64,000 nt of DNA from positions 62,001-126,000 of the forward strand of contig CALIVT010000018.1 of assembly GCA_938048185.1 (NCBI GenBank), read 5' to 3'. Shown here one piece after another: positions 54,422 through 63,930 of the stretch. How positions within the stretch are numbered: position 1 is the stretch's first letter; the number at the start of each line of letters is the position of its first letter. The stretch is from an uncultured Arenicella sp. (GTDB lineage: Bacteria > Pseudomonadota > Gammaproteobacteria > Arenicellales > Arenicellaceae). The translations under genes and the position numbers were made by a program. The notes below the pieces were generated by a model that saw nothing but the letters and a program-made list of their open reading frames with translations, did not search any database and had not been told where the DNA came from.

Positions 54422-55141
54422 ATGACCAATTTGAGAAAGAGCAGGCTCTTGAGCGTTGTATTGGTGCTGATTTTTACCCAGCAAAGCCATGCCAGTAATG
54501 TGGGCGGTGTCTTTGGTCCTGGCGTTAGGGCCGGCGACCAGTCGCTGCAATATCGCGGGGCCTACGATCCAGACAACAATGATTTTGTGCAACGGCTTCA
54601 CTATCAACAATCGTTGAATGATAACGTTCGACTGCGTGGCGTATTGCAAGCACGCAAGACCGAGAATTCGGACGTCGATTTTGACTTCTTTCAAGGTGAG
54701 CTGCAGTGGCAGCTCGAGGGTAGCGACACGTGGCAACATGCGGTTAGAGTTGATGCGCGGATAAGAGATCAAGGCCGAGTAGGTAGCGTCGGAGTCAATT
54801 GGGCCAACCAGTTTAAGCTCTCACCAAGACTTGATGCGCGTGCGATTGTCTTGGGCTTGGTTGAAATTGGTGATGCTGCGAGGTCTGGCGTGTTTCTACA
54901 AACGCGCGCGAGTGTAAGCCATAAACTAAACGATAGGCTTAGGTTGAGTGCCGAACTTTTCAGTGACTACGGTTCGAGCTCGGACTTTAAGAGCTTTGAC
55001 GAGCAAACTCACCAAGTCGGCCCAGCGCTTAGTGGCAAGATAGAAAACGGATGGAGCTTTTTTTCCGGCGTGCTGCTAGGCGCAAATAGCGCCAGCCCTG
55101 ACACCAGCTTACGGTTTTGGCTAACCAAGACCTTTCGGTAG
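54422..55141 (+). CDS. exported beta-barrel-like protein, unknown function
   Basis: A 239-residue protein with a signal peptide (SVVLVLIFTQQSHA, cleavage near residue 24). The rest is a run of short amphipathic strands with polar turns (QSLQYRGAYDPDNNDFVQRLHYQQSL, LRGVLQARKTENSDVDFDFFQGELQWQL), ending in LRFWLTKTFR. A small outer-membrane barrel is plausible, although the last residue is Arg, not the usual aromatic. No family was recognised. It stands alone between the porin and ybiT, with a 241-bp gap before ybiT that shows nothing else. Confidence 0.55.
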   Translation: MTNLRKSRLLSVVLVLIFTQQSHASNVGGVFGPGVRAGDQSLQYRGAYDPDNNDFVQRLHYQQSLNDNVRLRGVLQARKTENSDVDFDFFQGELQWQLEGSDTWQHAVRVDARIRDQGRVGSVGVNWANQFKLSPRLDARAIVLGLVEIGDAARSGVFLQTRASVSHKLNDRLRLSAELFSDYGSSSDFKSFDEQTHQVGPALSGKIENGWSFFSGVLLGANSASPDTSLRFWLTKTFR

Positions 55142-55382
55142 CGCAAATGCCGTTTGCCTAGCTAATGGTCGCGCAGCTCGCACAAAAAATAGACGTGACC
55201 GCCGAGCTAAAAGTAAATGGCTAGCTTAGTCGTTTAACACCCGACCATGAAGCGAGACACCTAAGCGGATAGGGACGCAGTCGATTGCCCATAATTACTG
55301 CTACTTTCGTACTCAGTGCTTTTGCTCTTGGCAATACAAATAAGTACACTACGCCGATTATTTCACCATCTATTTTTAAGCC

Positions 55383-56978
55383 ATGATTTCCACTGCAAAT
55401 ATCACCATGCAATTCGGCGATAAGCCACTATTTGAAGACATCTCGGTCAATTTCGGAGATGGCAACCGCTATGGCCTAATCGGCGCAAACGGCAGCGGTA
55501 AGTCGACCTTCATGAAAATTTTGGATGGCACCTTGGACCCAACGAATGGCAGCGTATCGATTACGCCAGGTGAGCGCATCGGCAAACTAAGCCAAGACCA
55601 GTTTGCTTACGAAGAGTTCAACGTAGTCGACACTGTGATCATGGGCTACAAAGAGCTGTGGGACGTAAAACAAGAGCGCGACCGTATTTATGCTTTGCCT
55701 GAAATGAGCGAGGAAGAGGGCATGCGAGTGGGTGACCTAGAGATGGAGTTCGCCGAGATGGACGGTTATACCGCTGAGTCACGCGCGGGCGAATTATTAA
55801 TGGGGGTTGGCATTCCAATTGAACAACACTCGGGGCCAATGAGCAAAGTCGCGCCGGGTTGGAAGCTGCGAGTTTTATTAGCGCAAGCCTTGTTCTCAGA
55901 CCCCGATATCTTGTTTCTTGACGAGCCCACTAATAATCTAGACATTCACACCATTCGTTGGTTAGAAAAAGTATTGCAGGAACGCCGCAGCACCATGATT
56001 ATCATTTCGCATGACCGTCACTTTTTAAACTCGGTATGCACTCACATGGCTGATTTGGATTATGGCGATATTAAGCTGTTCCCAGGCAATTACGATGAAT
56101 ACATGACGGCCGCGACGATGGTGCGCGAACGTATGCAATCTGAAAACGCCAAGAAAAAAGCGCAAATAGCGGAGCTAAAAGAATTTGTTAGTCGCTTCTC
56201 AGCGAATGCCTCGAAAGCCAAGCAGGCAACCTCGCGCGCCAAGCAAATTGATAAAATTCAACTCGATGAAATAAAACCATCAAGCCGAGTAAACCCATTT
56301 ATTCGCTTCAAACAAGATAAAAAGTTATTTCGTAACGCGATAGAAGTTGAAGATTTATGCATGAGTTATGAAGAGCCTCTCTTTCAAAACCAAACATTTA
56401 ATATTGAGGTAGGCTCGCGCATCGCGGTGATTGGGCAAAACGGCGTTGGTAAAACTACCTTATTACGTAATATGTTAGACGAAGTACCGGTTACCAGCGG
56501 CACCATAAAATGGTCTGAAAATGTAGAGATTGGCTATTATGCGCAAGACCACGCGGATGATTTTGAAACCGATTTGAATGTCTATGATTGGATGTATCAA
56601 TGGCGAAAACAAGAAGAAGACGAGCAGTTTGTACGTGGTGTTTTGGGGCAAATGTTGTTTTCAAAAGACGACATTAAGAAGCCTGTTAACGTACTGTCGG
56701 GTGGCGAAAAAGGCCGCATGTTGTTCGGTAAAATAATGATGCAACGACCCAACGTTATTATCATGGATGAGCCGACAAATCACTTAGATATGGAGTCTAT
56801 TGAATCGCTTAATCTTGCCTTGGCAAACTACGATGGAACACTGATTTTCGTGAGTCATGATCGCGAATTTGTAAGCAGTTTAGCGACCGAAATATTCGAA
56901 ATTAGCGATAGGAAAATCGAGCGCTTTACTGGCACTTACGACGAATACCTACGCTATAAAGATGCGCAAGCAGCCTAG
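55383..56978 (+). CDS. ybiT: ABC-F family ATPase YbiT
   Basis: A 531-residue protein with two ABC domains and no membrane part. The first Walker A is GANGSGKST and the second is GQNGVGKTT. The first signature is replaced by [15 protein letters not shown], a known trait of YbiT, and the second is [10 protein letters not shown]. Both Walker B motifs ([11 protein letters not shown] and [11 protein letters not shown]) are intact. The sequence follows E. coli YbiT nearly throughout (for example [30 protein letters not shown]). ABC-F proteins act on the ribosome during translation; YbiT's exact task is not established. Confidence 0.95.
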   Translation: MISTANITMQFGDKPLFEDISVNFGDGNRYGLIGANGSGKSTFMKILDGTLDPTNGSVSITPGERIGKLSQDQFAYEEFNVVDTVIMGYKELWDVKQERDRIYALPEMSEEEGMRVGDLEMEFAEMDGYTAESRAGELLMGVGIPIEQHSGPMSKVAPGWKLRVLLAQALFSDPDILFLDEPTNNLDIHTIRWLEKVLQERRSTMIIISHDRHFLNSVCTHMADLDYGDIKLFPGNYDEYMTAATMVRERMQSENAKKKAQIAELKEFVSRFSANASKAKQATSRAKQIDKIQLDEIKPSSRVNPFIRFKQDKKLFRNAIEVEDLCMSYEEPLFQNQTFNIEVGSRIAVIGQNGVGKTTLLRNMLDEVPVTSGTIKWSENVEIGYYAQDHADDFETDLNVYDWMYQWRKQEEDEQFVRGVLGQMLFSKDDIKKPVNVLSGGEKGRMLFGKIMMQRPNVIIMDEPTNHLDMESIESLNLALANYDGTLIFVSHDREFVSSLATEIFEISDRKIERFTGTYDEYLRYKDAQAA

Positions 56979-57024
56979 TGATAAACGGCTAACAACCTGC
57001 ACTAGAAGCGACAAACCTTAGAAT

Positions 57025-57846
57025 ATGAAAGCCTTCGAGATCGGCACCAAGAAGACCATTGTTTTCTATTTGCACGGATTGCGTGGGCACGCTCACGCAC
57101 AAAAATCTGTGCTTAGACACATGTGCAAAAGCCTTAACGTGTCTTTGGTGTCACTGGAACTACCAGGTCACGGCGAAGATTCGTTTTCCGAACATTGTAT
57201 GGTGCCTGAGTATCGGCGGATTGTTAGCCTGATTACGGAGGAAGTAGCGCGTCGCGCGGGCGAGTCTGAGCAAGTTATTCTAATGGGTTATTCCTTTGGT
57301 GGAACCCTTATGACGCTTGCCGCGGACGCTTTAGATCGTGACCCGAAGTTCGCGCCTAAGGTTGCTGGTTTAGTGGGTATTAGTACCGCATTTGATGTCG
57401 GCCACAATGTGCCGCGATGGCAACTTGGTTTGGCGAACGCAATCGCGCCGACATCGCGATTTTTGTTTCGCCATATTCCCAAGTGGAGCCGCTATATTAC
57501 GATTCGTGAGATGAATATTTCATTGATCTCGGCGGAAGCAAATGTGCAAGTTTCGATCGAGCATGATGAGCTCGTCTATAAAGGGCGCATACCATTGAAT
57601 ACTTCTGCTCAAGTGTACAAGACAGGAATAGCGGCTAAGAAGCGACTTAATAACTTGTCGATGCCAGTGGTATTAGTTCACTCGCGTGATGACGCCATTG
57701 CACTAGCCCCCAAACAAGCTGAGCTAGCGCCCCACATAAAATTGCATCTATTTAATAATTTACGCCACAATTGCATAGACGGTATTTCACGCGAAGCGTT
57801 TAAATCACGTCGAACGATCATGCAGTTCATTGTTGAAAAACTATGA
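57025..57846 (+). CDS. alpha/beta hydrolase
   Basis: A 273-residue hydrolase with no signal peptide. The fold starts IVFYLHGLRGHAHAQK; the nucleophile elbow is LMGYSFGGTLM, and the acid and His are read in VHSRDDAIALAP and LRHNCIDGIS. It could be a lysophospholipase or carboxylesterase. It starts 46 bp after ybiT and ends 46 bp before the M48 gene, so these three may be one transcript. The substrate is unknown. Confidence 0.85.
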   Translation: MKAFEIGTKKTIVFYLHGLRGHAHAQKSVLRHMCKSLNVSLVSLELPGHGEDSFSEHCMVPEYRRIVSLITEEVARRAGESEQVILMGYSFGGTLMTLAADALDRDPKFAPKVAGLVGISTAFDVGHNVPRWQLGLANAIAPTSRFLFRHIPKWSRYITIREMNISLISAEANVQVSIEHDELVYKGRIPLNTSAQVYKTGIAAKKRLNNLSMPVVLVHSRDDAIALAPKQAELAPHIKLHLFNNLRHNCIDGISREAFKSRRTIMQFIVEKL

Positions 57847-57892
57847 TGTGGTAGGCTTATATACCCAATCTCATAAAAACGATACTTAGATT

Positions 57893-59089
57893 ATGCAAGC
57901 AGCCGATATTCGCTGTGCCAATGATTTGGCTCTCTATCAAAAACTAAGCCAGCACCGCGATGTAACGCGAGTCAATGAGCAAATTGCTCGGCACGAGGCC
58001 GAAGGCCCAACGGGTATCCGTCGAAATTTGCTGGCCACCTCAGTTAGACTCACGCCAGGCATGGCACCGGATATAGCCAGGATGGCCGACGAATGTATTG
58101 AGAAGCTTGGCGTAAAGTTGCCCCTAGAGCTATACGTTTACTCCAGCCCGCAATTTAACGCCGCGTGTTTTAAGCCTGAAGACGAGCGCCTATACGTGAT
58201 GTTTTCGTCAAGTTTACTTGAGGGTTTCAATTCTCAAGAATTGAAATTTGTCATGGGGCACGAGCTGGGTCATCACGTCTATGACCACCACGCGATTCCA
58301 ATCGGCTACTTACTAAGAGGCCAACAGCGCCCGGACCCACAATTAGCGTTAGAGCTATTTGCGTGGTCGCGCTACGCCGAAATTTCCGCCGACCGTGCAG
58401 GCGCACATTGCGCGAAGGATATGAATGCGGTTGCCTCCGCGTTGTTCAAGTTGTCGTCGGGCTTAACGTCCAAGGTTGTCGAGTTTAGTTTAGACGACTT
58501 CGTTGCTCAGGTTGATGATATGCAAACCGGCGATCGCGAACCCGGTCAAGGCGCGCCGCAAAGTGATTGGTTTTCAACACACCCGTTCAGCCCACTGCGC
58601 GTAAAAGCGCTTAAGTTATTTGAGCAATCGGAACTCTATGGTGGTGCTGAATCTAAGGCTGACTTAGAAGTCGGGGTGCAAGCGGTGCTTAGTTTGATGG
58701 AGCCAAGTTACCTAGAGGCGAAAACGGATACGGCCGAAGCAATGCGACGTTTACTGTTTGCAGGCCTGATCGCGGTCGCCGATGCGCAGAGCGGTATTTC
58801 TCCCGAGGAGCTAGAAGTGTTTAGCAAATTTTTTGGTAAATACGCGTTCAGCGATAAGCTCGATATAGAAAAAATAAAACTAACGATCGAGCACCGGGTT
58901 AAGGAAGTAAAAGAAAAAGCCTCACAAACCCAAGCAATGCAGGTGTTACACGACATGTGCTTGATGGCCAACGCCGATGGTAAGGCAGACTCTAGCGAGC
59001 GACAAGTGCTTGAACAAGTGGCCAATGGCTTGGACGTGCCGACCGCGTTTATTTGCCAAACTTTAGACGCAAACTGCGAGTTGGATTAA
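57893..59089 (+). CDS. M48 metallopeptidase with C-terminal TerB-like domain
   Basis: A 398-residue protein with no signal peptide or membrane helix, unlike HtpX or Ste24. The M48 domain has MGHELGHHVYDHH (HELGH at 123-127) and the third zinc ligand in AEISADRAGA (Glu163), with WFSTHPFSPLRVKAL typical of M48. From about residue 275 the sequence becomes helical, with LLFAGLIAVADAQSGISPEELEVFSKFF and MANADGKADSSERQVLEQV, two acidic motifs like those of TerB/DjlA proteins that may bind metal. A cytoplasmic peptidase with a stress-linked TerB tail is the best reading; its substrate is unknown. Confidence 0.8.
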   Translation: MQAADIRCANDLALYQKLSQHRDVTRVNEQIARHEAEGPTGIRRNLLATSVRLTPGMAPDIARMADECIEKLGVKLPLELYVYSSPQFNAACFKPEDERLYVMFSSSLLEGFNSQELKFVMGHELGHHVYDHHAIPIGYLLRGQQRPDPQLALELFAWSRYAEISADRAGAHCAKDMNAVASALFKLSSGLTSKVVEFSLDDFVAQVDDMQTGDREPGQGAPQSDWFSTHPFSPLRVKALKLFEQSELYGGAESKADLEVGVQAVLSLMEPSYLEAKTDTAEAMRRLLFAGLIAVADAQSGISPEELEVFSKFFGKYAFSDKLDIEKIKLTIEHRVKEVKEKASQTQAMQVLHDMCLMANADGKADSSERQVLEQVANGLDVPTAFICQTLDANCELD

Positions 59090-59295
59090 ACCGAAGGTAT
59101 TGATTTTAGAAACAGCCCTCAGACTAAAGAACCCTAAGGGCTGACTGCTAATTGGTTTTGTGACCTTAGACTAAAACCAAATAAGCAAATACCTTTATAT
59201 TATTTTTGCTTAGCTTCCGCCGAAACTATACTCACGTCGATAACTAGACAGCTGACAACTCGTCAGGCCTGATTTTTTTAAGTGAGTAGAGTTAC

Positions 59296-59958
59296 ATGAG
59301 TTTGGAATTAGTAGACACGCCAGCCACCTTTCATCGCGCGGCTGATTTGATCGCCCTGAATGCGCAGTTCAAGAGCAGCAAGCCCAGTGAAATAATGAAG
59401 TTTACTGTTGAGCACGCCAGCAACCCTGTCATCTTCACTAACTTTCGACCGTTAGCGGTGGCATTTCTGCACTTGGTCACGCAGCCCTTGAAAGACATAC
59501 CGGTGATTTGGGTTGATCATGGCTTCAATACGCCTGAGACCTATCGTCATATCGAGCGCGTGGTCGAGCGCTTAAATCTGAACTTACAAGTCTATTCACC
59601 CAAAATGTCAGCTGCGCATTACACCGCTGTTTACGGTGAGATTCCACCTTTGGACACGCCTGAGCACGACCGTTTCTCGGAAATTGTTAAGCTTGAGCCA
59701 TTCAACCGCGCTATGTCCGAGCTGCAACCCGATGTTTGGCTAAACGGCATTCGGCACGACCAAAATTCGCATCGTAAGAACTTAGACGTCTTCACCTTCG
59801 GCAGTCACGGCACGGTGCGCGTCGCGCCCATGTTTCACCTTAACGAGCTAGACGTAGAAGAATATATTTACGACCGCGACCTGCCCGACAATAGCGACTA
59901 CTTCGACCCCACCAAAGGTGAAGAGCACCGTGAATGCGGTTTGATGATGCAGACGTAG
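59296..59958 (+). CDS. divergent phosphoadenylylsulfate reductase (CysH) family protein
   Basis: A 220-residue protein related to CysH. It keeps IPVIWVDHGFNTPETYRHIERVVERLNLNLQVYSP, VKLEPFNRAMSEL and LNGIRHDQNSHRKNL, and ends in EHRECGLMMQT with the catalytic-type Cys in ECG. The nucleotide loop that reads SSFGxQAAV in CysH is altered to TNFRPLAVAFLHL, and the segment before ECG is shortened. The extra Cys pair of APS reductases is absent, which suggests a PAPS-type or a non-reductase role. No cysI or cysJ is nearby. Activity on PAPS is doubtful. Confidence 0.7.
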   Translation: MSLELVDTPATFHRAADLIALNAQFKSSKPSEIMKFTVEHASNPVIFTNFRPLAVAFLHLVTQPLKDIPVIWVDHGFNTPETYRHIERVVERLNLNLQVYSPKMSAAHYTAVYGEIPPLDTPEHDRFSEIVKLEPFNRAMSELQPDVWLNGIRHDQNSHRKNLDVFTFGSHGTVRVAPMFHLNELDVEEYIYDRDLPDNSDYFDPTKGEEHRECGLMMQT

Positions 59959-59964
59959 ATTGTT

Positions 59965-60114
59965 TTACTTTTGTTCCCCCGTATTGTTGTGGCAATGACG
60001 GTCGACAAACGCGTCTAATGCTCTGACTGGGTTTTCTTCATCGATATAGTCTTCGATACGTTCTGGAAACAACGTCGCCTGAGTACGTGGCTCGGCTTCG
60101 ACAAAGCGGGACAT
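59965..60114 (-). pseudogene. N-terminal remnant of an IS1182-family transposase
   Basis: A 49-codon frame with an intact start and AGGAG ribosome-binding site at 60122-60126 (minus strand). Its start MSRFVEAEPRTQATLFPERI and the following DYIDEENPVRALDAFVD are the typical opening of IS1182 transposases. Full-length members have several hundred residues; here the frame diverges after VDR and stops. A TATACT-like -10 lies just upstream. It marks a former insertion sequence at the edge of the BlaI operon. Confidence 0.8.
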
Positions 60115-60154
60115 GGTTTATCTCCTATCGAAAAGAAACCAGTATAATATTAAT

Positions 60155-60176
60155 CGCGTTTTACACAGCCTCTGCC
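60155..60176. mobile_element. candidate terminal end of the degraded IS1182-type element
   Basis: On the minus strand the sequence GGCAGAGGCTGTGTAAAACG, upstream of the remnant transposase, resembles the ends of IS1182-family elements as I remember them. The matching end on the other side of the remnant was not found with confidence. Confidence 0.35.
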
Positions 60177-60224
60177 CTAAACGGACATTCGAGAATATTT
60201 GTTAGGATTGGCCCTAATTTTAAT

Positions 60225-61700
60225 TTAGTTAACACGTTCTAAAAGCTCTCGAATTTTGTTTTCGATAGGACGAGAGCCGTTACTGTAGTTTGACAAAACA
60301 ATTGATATGTAGCCTTGGTCGAGATAAATGTCCATATTTGAACTGATACCTACGAAGCCACCATTGTGACCAATAATTCGATTATTTGCGTGCCTACGCA
60401 CGCCAAATCCATAACCATAGTTTGGTGAGTGTAAATCCGGCTTGGGAGAGTAAATTTTCTCGGTATACTCTCTATCTAATAGTTTGAATTCGGTTAGCGC
60501 CAGTGCGAAACGATGAAGGTCTTCAACGGTCGAAAAACCACCACCAGCTGGGCCACCCTTGAGGACACTTTTGTAGAGGTTATTACTCCAGCCGGAATCG
60601 TTATCAGGATTAGGTGAATAGCCGATTGCCAAATTCGGGACAGGTTGATCCATTTCATAGCTATCTGAATTGATCATACCGGCAGGCTTATAGATATGAT
60701 CACGAATATAACTGAAGTAATCTTGGCCACTTACCTTTTCTATGACAACACCAAGCATAAACATACCCGTATTGCTGTAAGCGTTATCACTACCCGGTTC
60801 AAAACGAAGAATTTCATCGACGATAAGTGGTTTGTAATCATCTAAACTTCGATAAAGGTTTTTAGATGTTGTCATATATGTCTGATTAAAATAACTGCCT
60901 AATCCAGATGAATGGGTGAGAAGATGTCTAATTTCAATCTTTTCGCTCATCTCTTTGGCGAACCAGCTTTCGTCTGCAAATTTACTGAGTTTGTCATTTA
61001 ATGAAAGCTTACCTTGCTCGACGAGTTGCATAATTGCAACTGACGTGAACATTTTATTCATGGAGCCAAGATTAAATTTTGTTTCTATATTGTTAGGCGC
61101 ATTAAAGCGCTTGCTCGCCATTCCATATGCAGCTTTGTACAACACCTTACCGTCCTTAGCTAACAGCACGCTACCTGAAAATACGTCTTTGTCAGCCATG
61201 CGTTGCAGATAGCTATCTAGTTCTGAAGTTGCTTCTTTAGGAGTGAGTGCGCTCAGTTCTGGCAGATTGCTTGGAGGAGCTGCGACCTTTAAATCCAAAC
61301 CATTGATTTTATGTGGTTTCTCGGGCGAGACGTTAATGGTGAATGCATGCCAGAGTTCGGTTCTTGTAGTTTTCAGTATGACAACCAACTCAGTTTTCGA
61401 TCTAGGTTCCTCGAAATTACGCACTGAATGAAATACGTGATCACCATGGCGCTGATTGGTATTAAGCACCAAACTTATATGCTGTTCCATGGGGGCAGCA
61501 TCAAGAAGCTCAGAGGCGTAGTATTCTTTAATAAATGATTCTACTTGCTCGGCGTCACCAGAATTCCATATTTGGAGGAACGGTTCCAAGTGTTTAGTCG
61601 CCGGCTTATTAGGCAACTCTGACGAATCGGTAAAATTACTTTGAGCGAAACAAGGTAACCCCCAACAAAGAAACAACAAACTGTATACAAATTTTTTCAT
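60225..61700 (-). CDS. serine hydrolase, class C beta-lactamase-like fold, exported
   Basis: A 491-residue protein. Residues 1-20 are a signal peptide (FLCWGLPCFAQ). Residues 30-145 are an N-terminal domain of unknown type. From residue 160 the beta-lactamase/transpeptidase fold carries SMNK (Ser213, Lys216), YSN (308-310) and HNGG (445-448). The last motif replaces the KTG of true class C beta-lactamases, so an esterase or D-aminopeptidase is more likely. ATG 61700 has AGGAG before it. It is the last gene of an operon with M56 and BlaI-like genes, so its expression is probably inducible. Confidence 0.85.
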   Translation of the reverse strand: MKKFVYSLLFLCWGLPCFAQSNFTDSSELPNKPATKHLEPFLQIWNSGDAEQVESFIKEYYASELLDAAPMEQHISLVLNTNQRHGDHVFHSVRNFEEPRSKTELVVILKTTRTELWHAFTINVSPEKPHKINGLDLKVAAPPSNLPELSALTPKEATSELDSYLQRMADKDVFSGSVLLAKDGKVLYKAAYGMASKRFNAPNNIETKFNLGSMNKMFTSVAIMQLVEQGKLSLNDKLSKFADESWFAKEMSEKIEIRHLLTHSSGLGSYFNQTYMTTSKNLYRSLDDYKPLIVDEILRFEPGSDNAYSNTGMFMLGVVIEKVSGQDYFSYIRDHIYKPAGMINSDSYEMDQPVPNLAIGYSPNPDNDSGWSNNLYKSVLKGGPAGGGFSTVEDLHRFALALTEFKLLDREYTEKIYSPKPDLHSPNYGYGFGVRRHANNRIIGHNGGFVGISSNMDIYLDQGYISIVLSNYSNGSRPIENKIRELLERVN

Positions 61701-61812
61701 GATTCTCCTCATCTTCAGTAATTATTGCTTCTTAATGCTGACACTAAAAATATATCGCTCAACAAAAAATGAAATAGTATTTTCATCCACGATCCATTGA
61801 AAATTCAAAAAC

Positions 61813-63441
61813 TTAGTCACCTTGGTAAATCTTTTGTAAGTTGACAATTTGATCGAGTGCTTGCTCTCGCTGTTTCTTGATCAACATTTTGCTTTCCATA
61901 AGCTCTAGTTTTGTTTGTTCAAGTGATTCTATCGCCATTTGAACGTTTGGATCATCAGGGCTGTCTGACCTTCTGGCTTGTTCCAATGTAGTATTGATAT
62001 ACTTTTCAGTGAGTCCACCCTGTAACCCTGGATTGAACGCTAATTCAGTTTTCAACCTTCTCATCTGATATTCGCCATATTGATCATAGATTCCTGTAAC
62101 ACTTTCGAATTTAGTTTTTAATGTGTCTAAATCCTTATAAGCCTTTATACGGATGGATACATTATCTGTATTGAAAATTTCATCTAAGTTATTAGGGCTT
62201 CTGGTGCGCTCACTTCTTTCTAGCAAGTCTTGTATTTCAGCGAGTTCGTCTTCCCTTAAATCACGACGTAGGTTGCCTTCCATAGCAAATTGCTCGCCAT
62301 TTTCGATTCTAAATGTTTTTCCATTAGATTTAATAACGATCTTTTTTTCACCATCATAATCAATGCTGAGTATGCCAATACTGCTAATAACTTTGTTGGC
62401 TCTTAATCGCTCATCTACTTCCTTATTAGGTGGCGCTATGTCAATGATTCCAATGAATCCTTCCATTGTTTCTTTCTCAGGAATTACCTCGTTAGCGATT
62501 GCATAAAGCGACGTTATTGAAAGTACACCCACTATCGCTGACGCAAGTATGACTAATTTTGATTTTTTGTGTTTACTTTTGATGTTCATAATTCGTTCCT
62601 CAAGTTGATCAAACATTTTCCAAGAACACAGTAGACTGACCGACTGAGTGGCGGAGACTGTCGACAATAATGCATGGCCATACGCTTGTTGACGCGGCTC
62701 ATCGTGATTTTTTAAAACCAAGCTGTCACAAAGGATCTCTTGATCGTGACGGTACAAATATCTTGCAACATATAACAACGGGTTAAACCAATTCAGGCAA
62801 ACCGTAAGGTCCCATACTAGGTTTAACCAAAGGTGGCCCTGACGAATATGCTGCTCTTCGTGCTCCAAGACTAGCGTCCTTTGGTCAGGGTTTAATTGAT
62901 TATATAAAGCCTTGGGGAAGTATATTTTAGGCTTAAAGAAGCCATACACCGCCGGCGAGCAACCTTCTATATCAATGCCGACTATCGGATATCGATTTTC
63001 AAATTCGGTGTTAATTGAAACCTTTGAACTAATAAGTTGTGCCCTTAAAGAACGATGCTGTTGCAATAGCCTCAAAACCAATAACAGGCACCCAATCAAC
63101 CATAGATAAGCGAATATTGGCAAGAGCTCTATCGAGCTCGAGTTTACTAATTCTAAGCTTTCAAATTCATAATTGAATGCGGGAGGAGCAAGGTTTGAAA
63201 TGGTCGGACTCAATACCACTTGAACAGTATTGATTTGCTCAACAATCACAACTTGTTTTTCGTCTGGAATGCTAGTTGCAATAGCACCTAACAATGGTAC
63301 AAGTGGTAATAAAGCCCAGAGCCAATACACGTTATAGACCTTAGTTACTTTTTTTAGTAACCAACGCAGTGCCAGAATGCTGGCTAGTAATAAACTGAGT
63401 CCAAGGTTAAAGCTTAATACTGATTCGAATATATTACTCAT
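61813..63441 (-). CDS. M56-family peptidase, BlaR1/MecR1-like sensor
   Basis: A 542-residue membrane protein. Hydrophobic segments are at about 12-30, 37-58, 106-126 and 295-316. The zinc motif is HEEQH at 194-198, with the third ligand region LYRHDQEILCD (Glu235), as in BlaR1. Unlike BlaR1, the C-terminal part (about 320-542) is not a penicillin-binding domain but a polar domain with KTFRIENGEQFAMEG and coiled-coil-like helices at the end, so the signal sensed is probably not a beta-lactam. It overlaps the BlaI-like stop codon (TAATG) and would cleave that repressor on activation. Confidence 0.85.
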   Translation of the reverse strand: MSNIFESVLSFNLGLSLLLASILALRWLLKKVTKVYNVYWLWALLPLVPLLGAIATSIPDEKQVVIVEQINTVQVVLSPTISNLAPPAFNYEFESLELVNSSSIELLPIFAYLWLIGCLLLVLRLLQQHRSLRAQLISSKVSINTEFENRYPIVGIDIEGCSPAVYGFFKPKIYFPKALYNQLNPDQRTLVLEHEEQHIRQGHLWLNLVWDLTVCLNWFNPLLYVARYLYRHDQEILCDSLVLKNHDEPRQQAYGHALLSTVSATQSVSLLCSWKMFDQLEERIMNIKSKHKKSKLVILASAIVGVLSITSLYAIANEVIPEKETMEGFIGIIDIAPPNKEVDERLRANKVISSIGILSIDYDGEKKIVIKSNGKTFRIENGEQFAMEGNLRRDLREDELAEIQDLLERSERTRSPNNLDEIFNTDNVSIRIKAYKDLDTLKTKFESVTGIYDQYGEYQMRRLKTELAFNPGLQGGLTEKYINTTLEQARRSDSPDDPNVQMAIESLEQTKLELMESKMLIKKQREQALDQIVNLQKIYQGD

Positions 63442-63815
63442 TAGTTCTTTTCATCCAATAAGTTCTTTAGATAATCTAGTTCAGCTTGTGAGAGCTGTTT
63501 GTTATCCACAAACGTGGCTAATAACGCCTTAATGTCACCTTGAAATACGCGATTGAGAAAGCCGCTGCTTTCTTCGCTAAGAATGTCTTCTTTAGCAACC
63601 GCTGGTGAATAAAAATATCGACGACCTTCTTTTTTGAAGGACACGATATTCTTTTTAACCAGTCGGTTTAAAAATGTTTTTACTGTTTTTTCATTCCAGC
63701 CAGAATCAGTAAGGCGTTCTACTACTTCTTGGCTACTTAAAGGCGACTCCTGCCACAGAATCTCCAATACAATTCTTTCTGAGTCACTCACTCTATTAAT
63801 CATGTTGTGTACCAT
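63441..63815 (-). CDS. BlaI/MecI-family transcriptional repressor
   Basis: A 124-residue repressor. Residues about 8-75 form the winged helix (VSDSERIVLEILWQESPLSSQEVVERL, KTVKTFLNRLVKKNIVSFKKEGRRYFYSP), and the C-terminal helices serve dimerisation. BlaI proteins bind dyad operators as dimers and are cleaved when the M56 partner is activated. Two perfect palindromes sit 11-51 bp upstream. The start may be ATG 63815 or ATG 63803; neither has a clear Shine-Dalgarno. Confidence 0.88.
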   Translation of the reverse strand: MVHNMINRVSDSERIVLEILWQESPLSSQEVVERLTDSGWNEKTVKTFLNRLVKKNIVSFKKEGRRYFYSPAVAKEDILSEESSGFLNRVFQGDIKALLATFVDNKQLSQAELDYLKNLLDEKN

Positions 63816-63826
63816 TTTTTATTATA

Positions 63827-63842
63827 GATTACACCTGTAATC
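63827..63842. promoter_or_regulatory. BlaI-type operator 1
   Basis: GATTACACCTGTAATC, a palindrome with TTAC/GTAA half-sites, 11 bp upstream of the repressor's first ATG. It would overlap the promoter or early transcript. Confidence 0.7.
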
Positions 63843-63850
63843 ATAAATTA

Positions 63851-63866
63851 GATTACGCGCGTAATC
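63851..63866. promoter_or_regulatory. BlaI-type operator 2
   Basis: GATTACGCGCGTAATC, a perfect 16-bp palindrome sharing the same GATTAC/GTAATC arms with operator 1. Centres of the two sites are 24 bp apart. Confidence 0.7.
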
Positions 63867-63930
63867 AATTGAGGTCAACCACTTTATCTAATTGTTTCGT
63901 TGATTAGGTGATGTTCTAGATTAATGAAAA

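Noticed and set aside
60225-61700. True beta-lactamase
   Set aside because: The KTG box is replaced by HNGG and there is an extra N-terminal domain; a general serine hydrolase is more likely.
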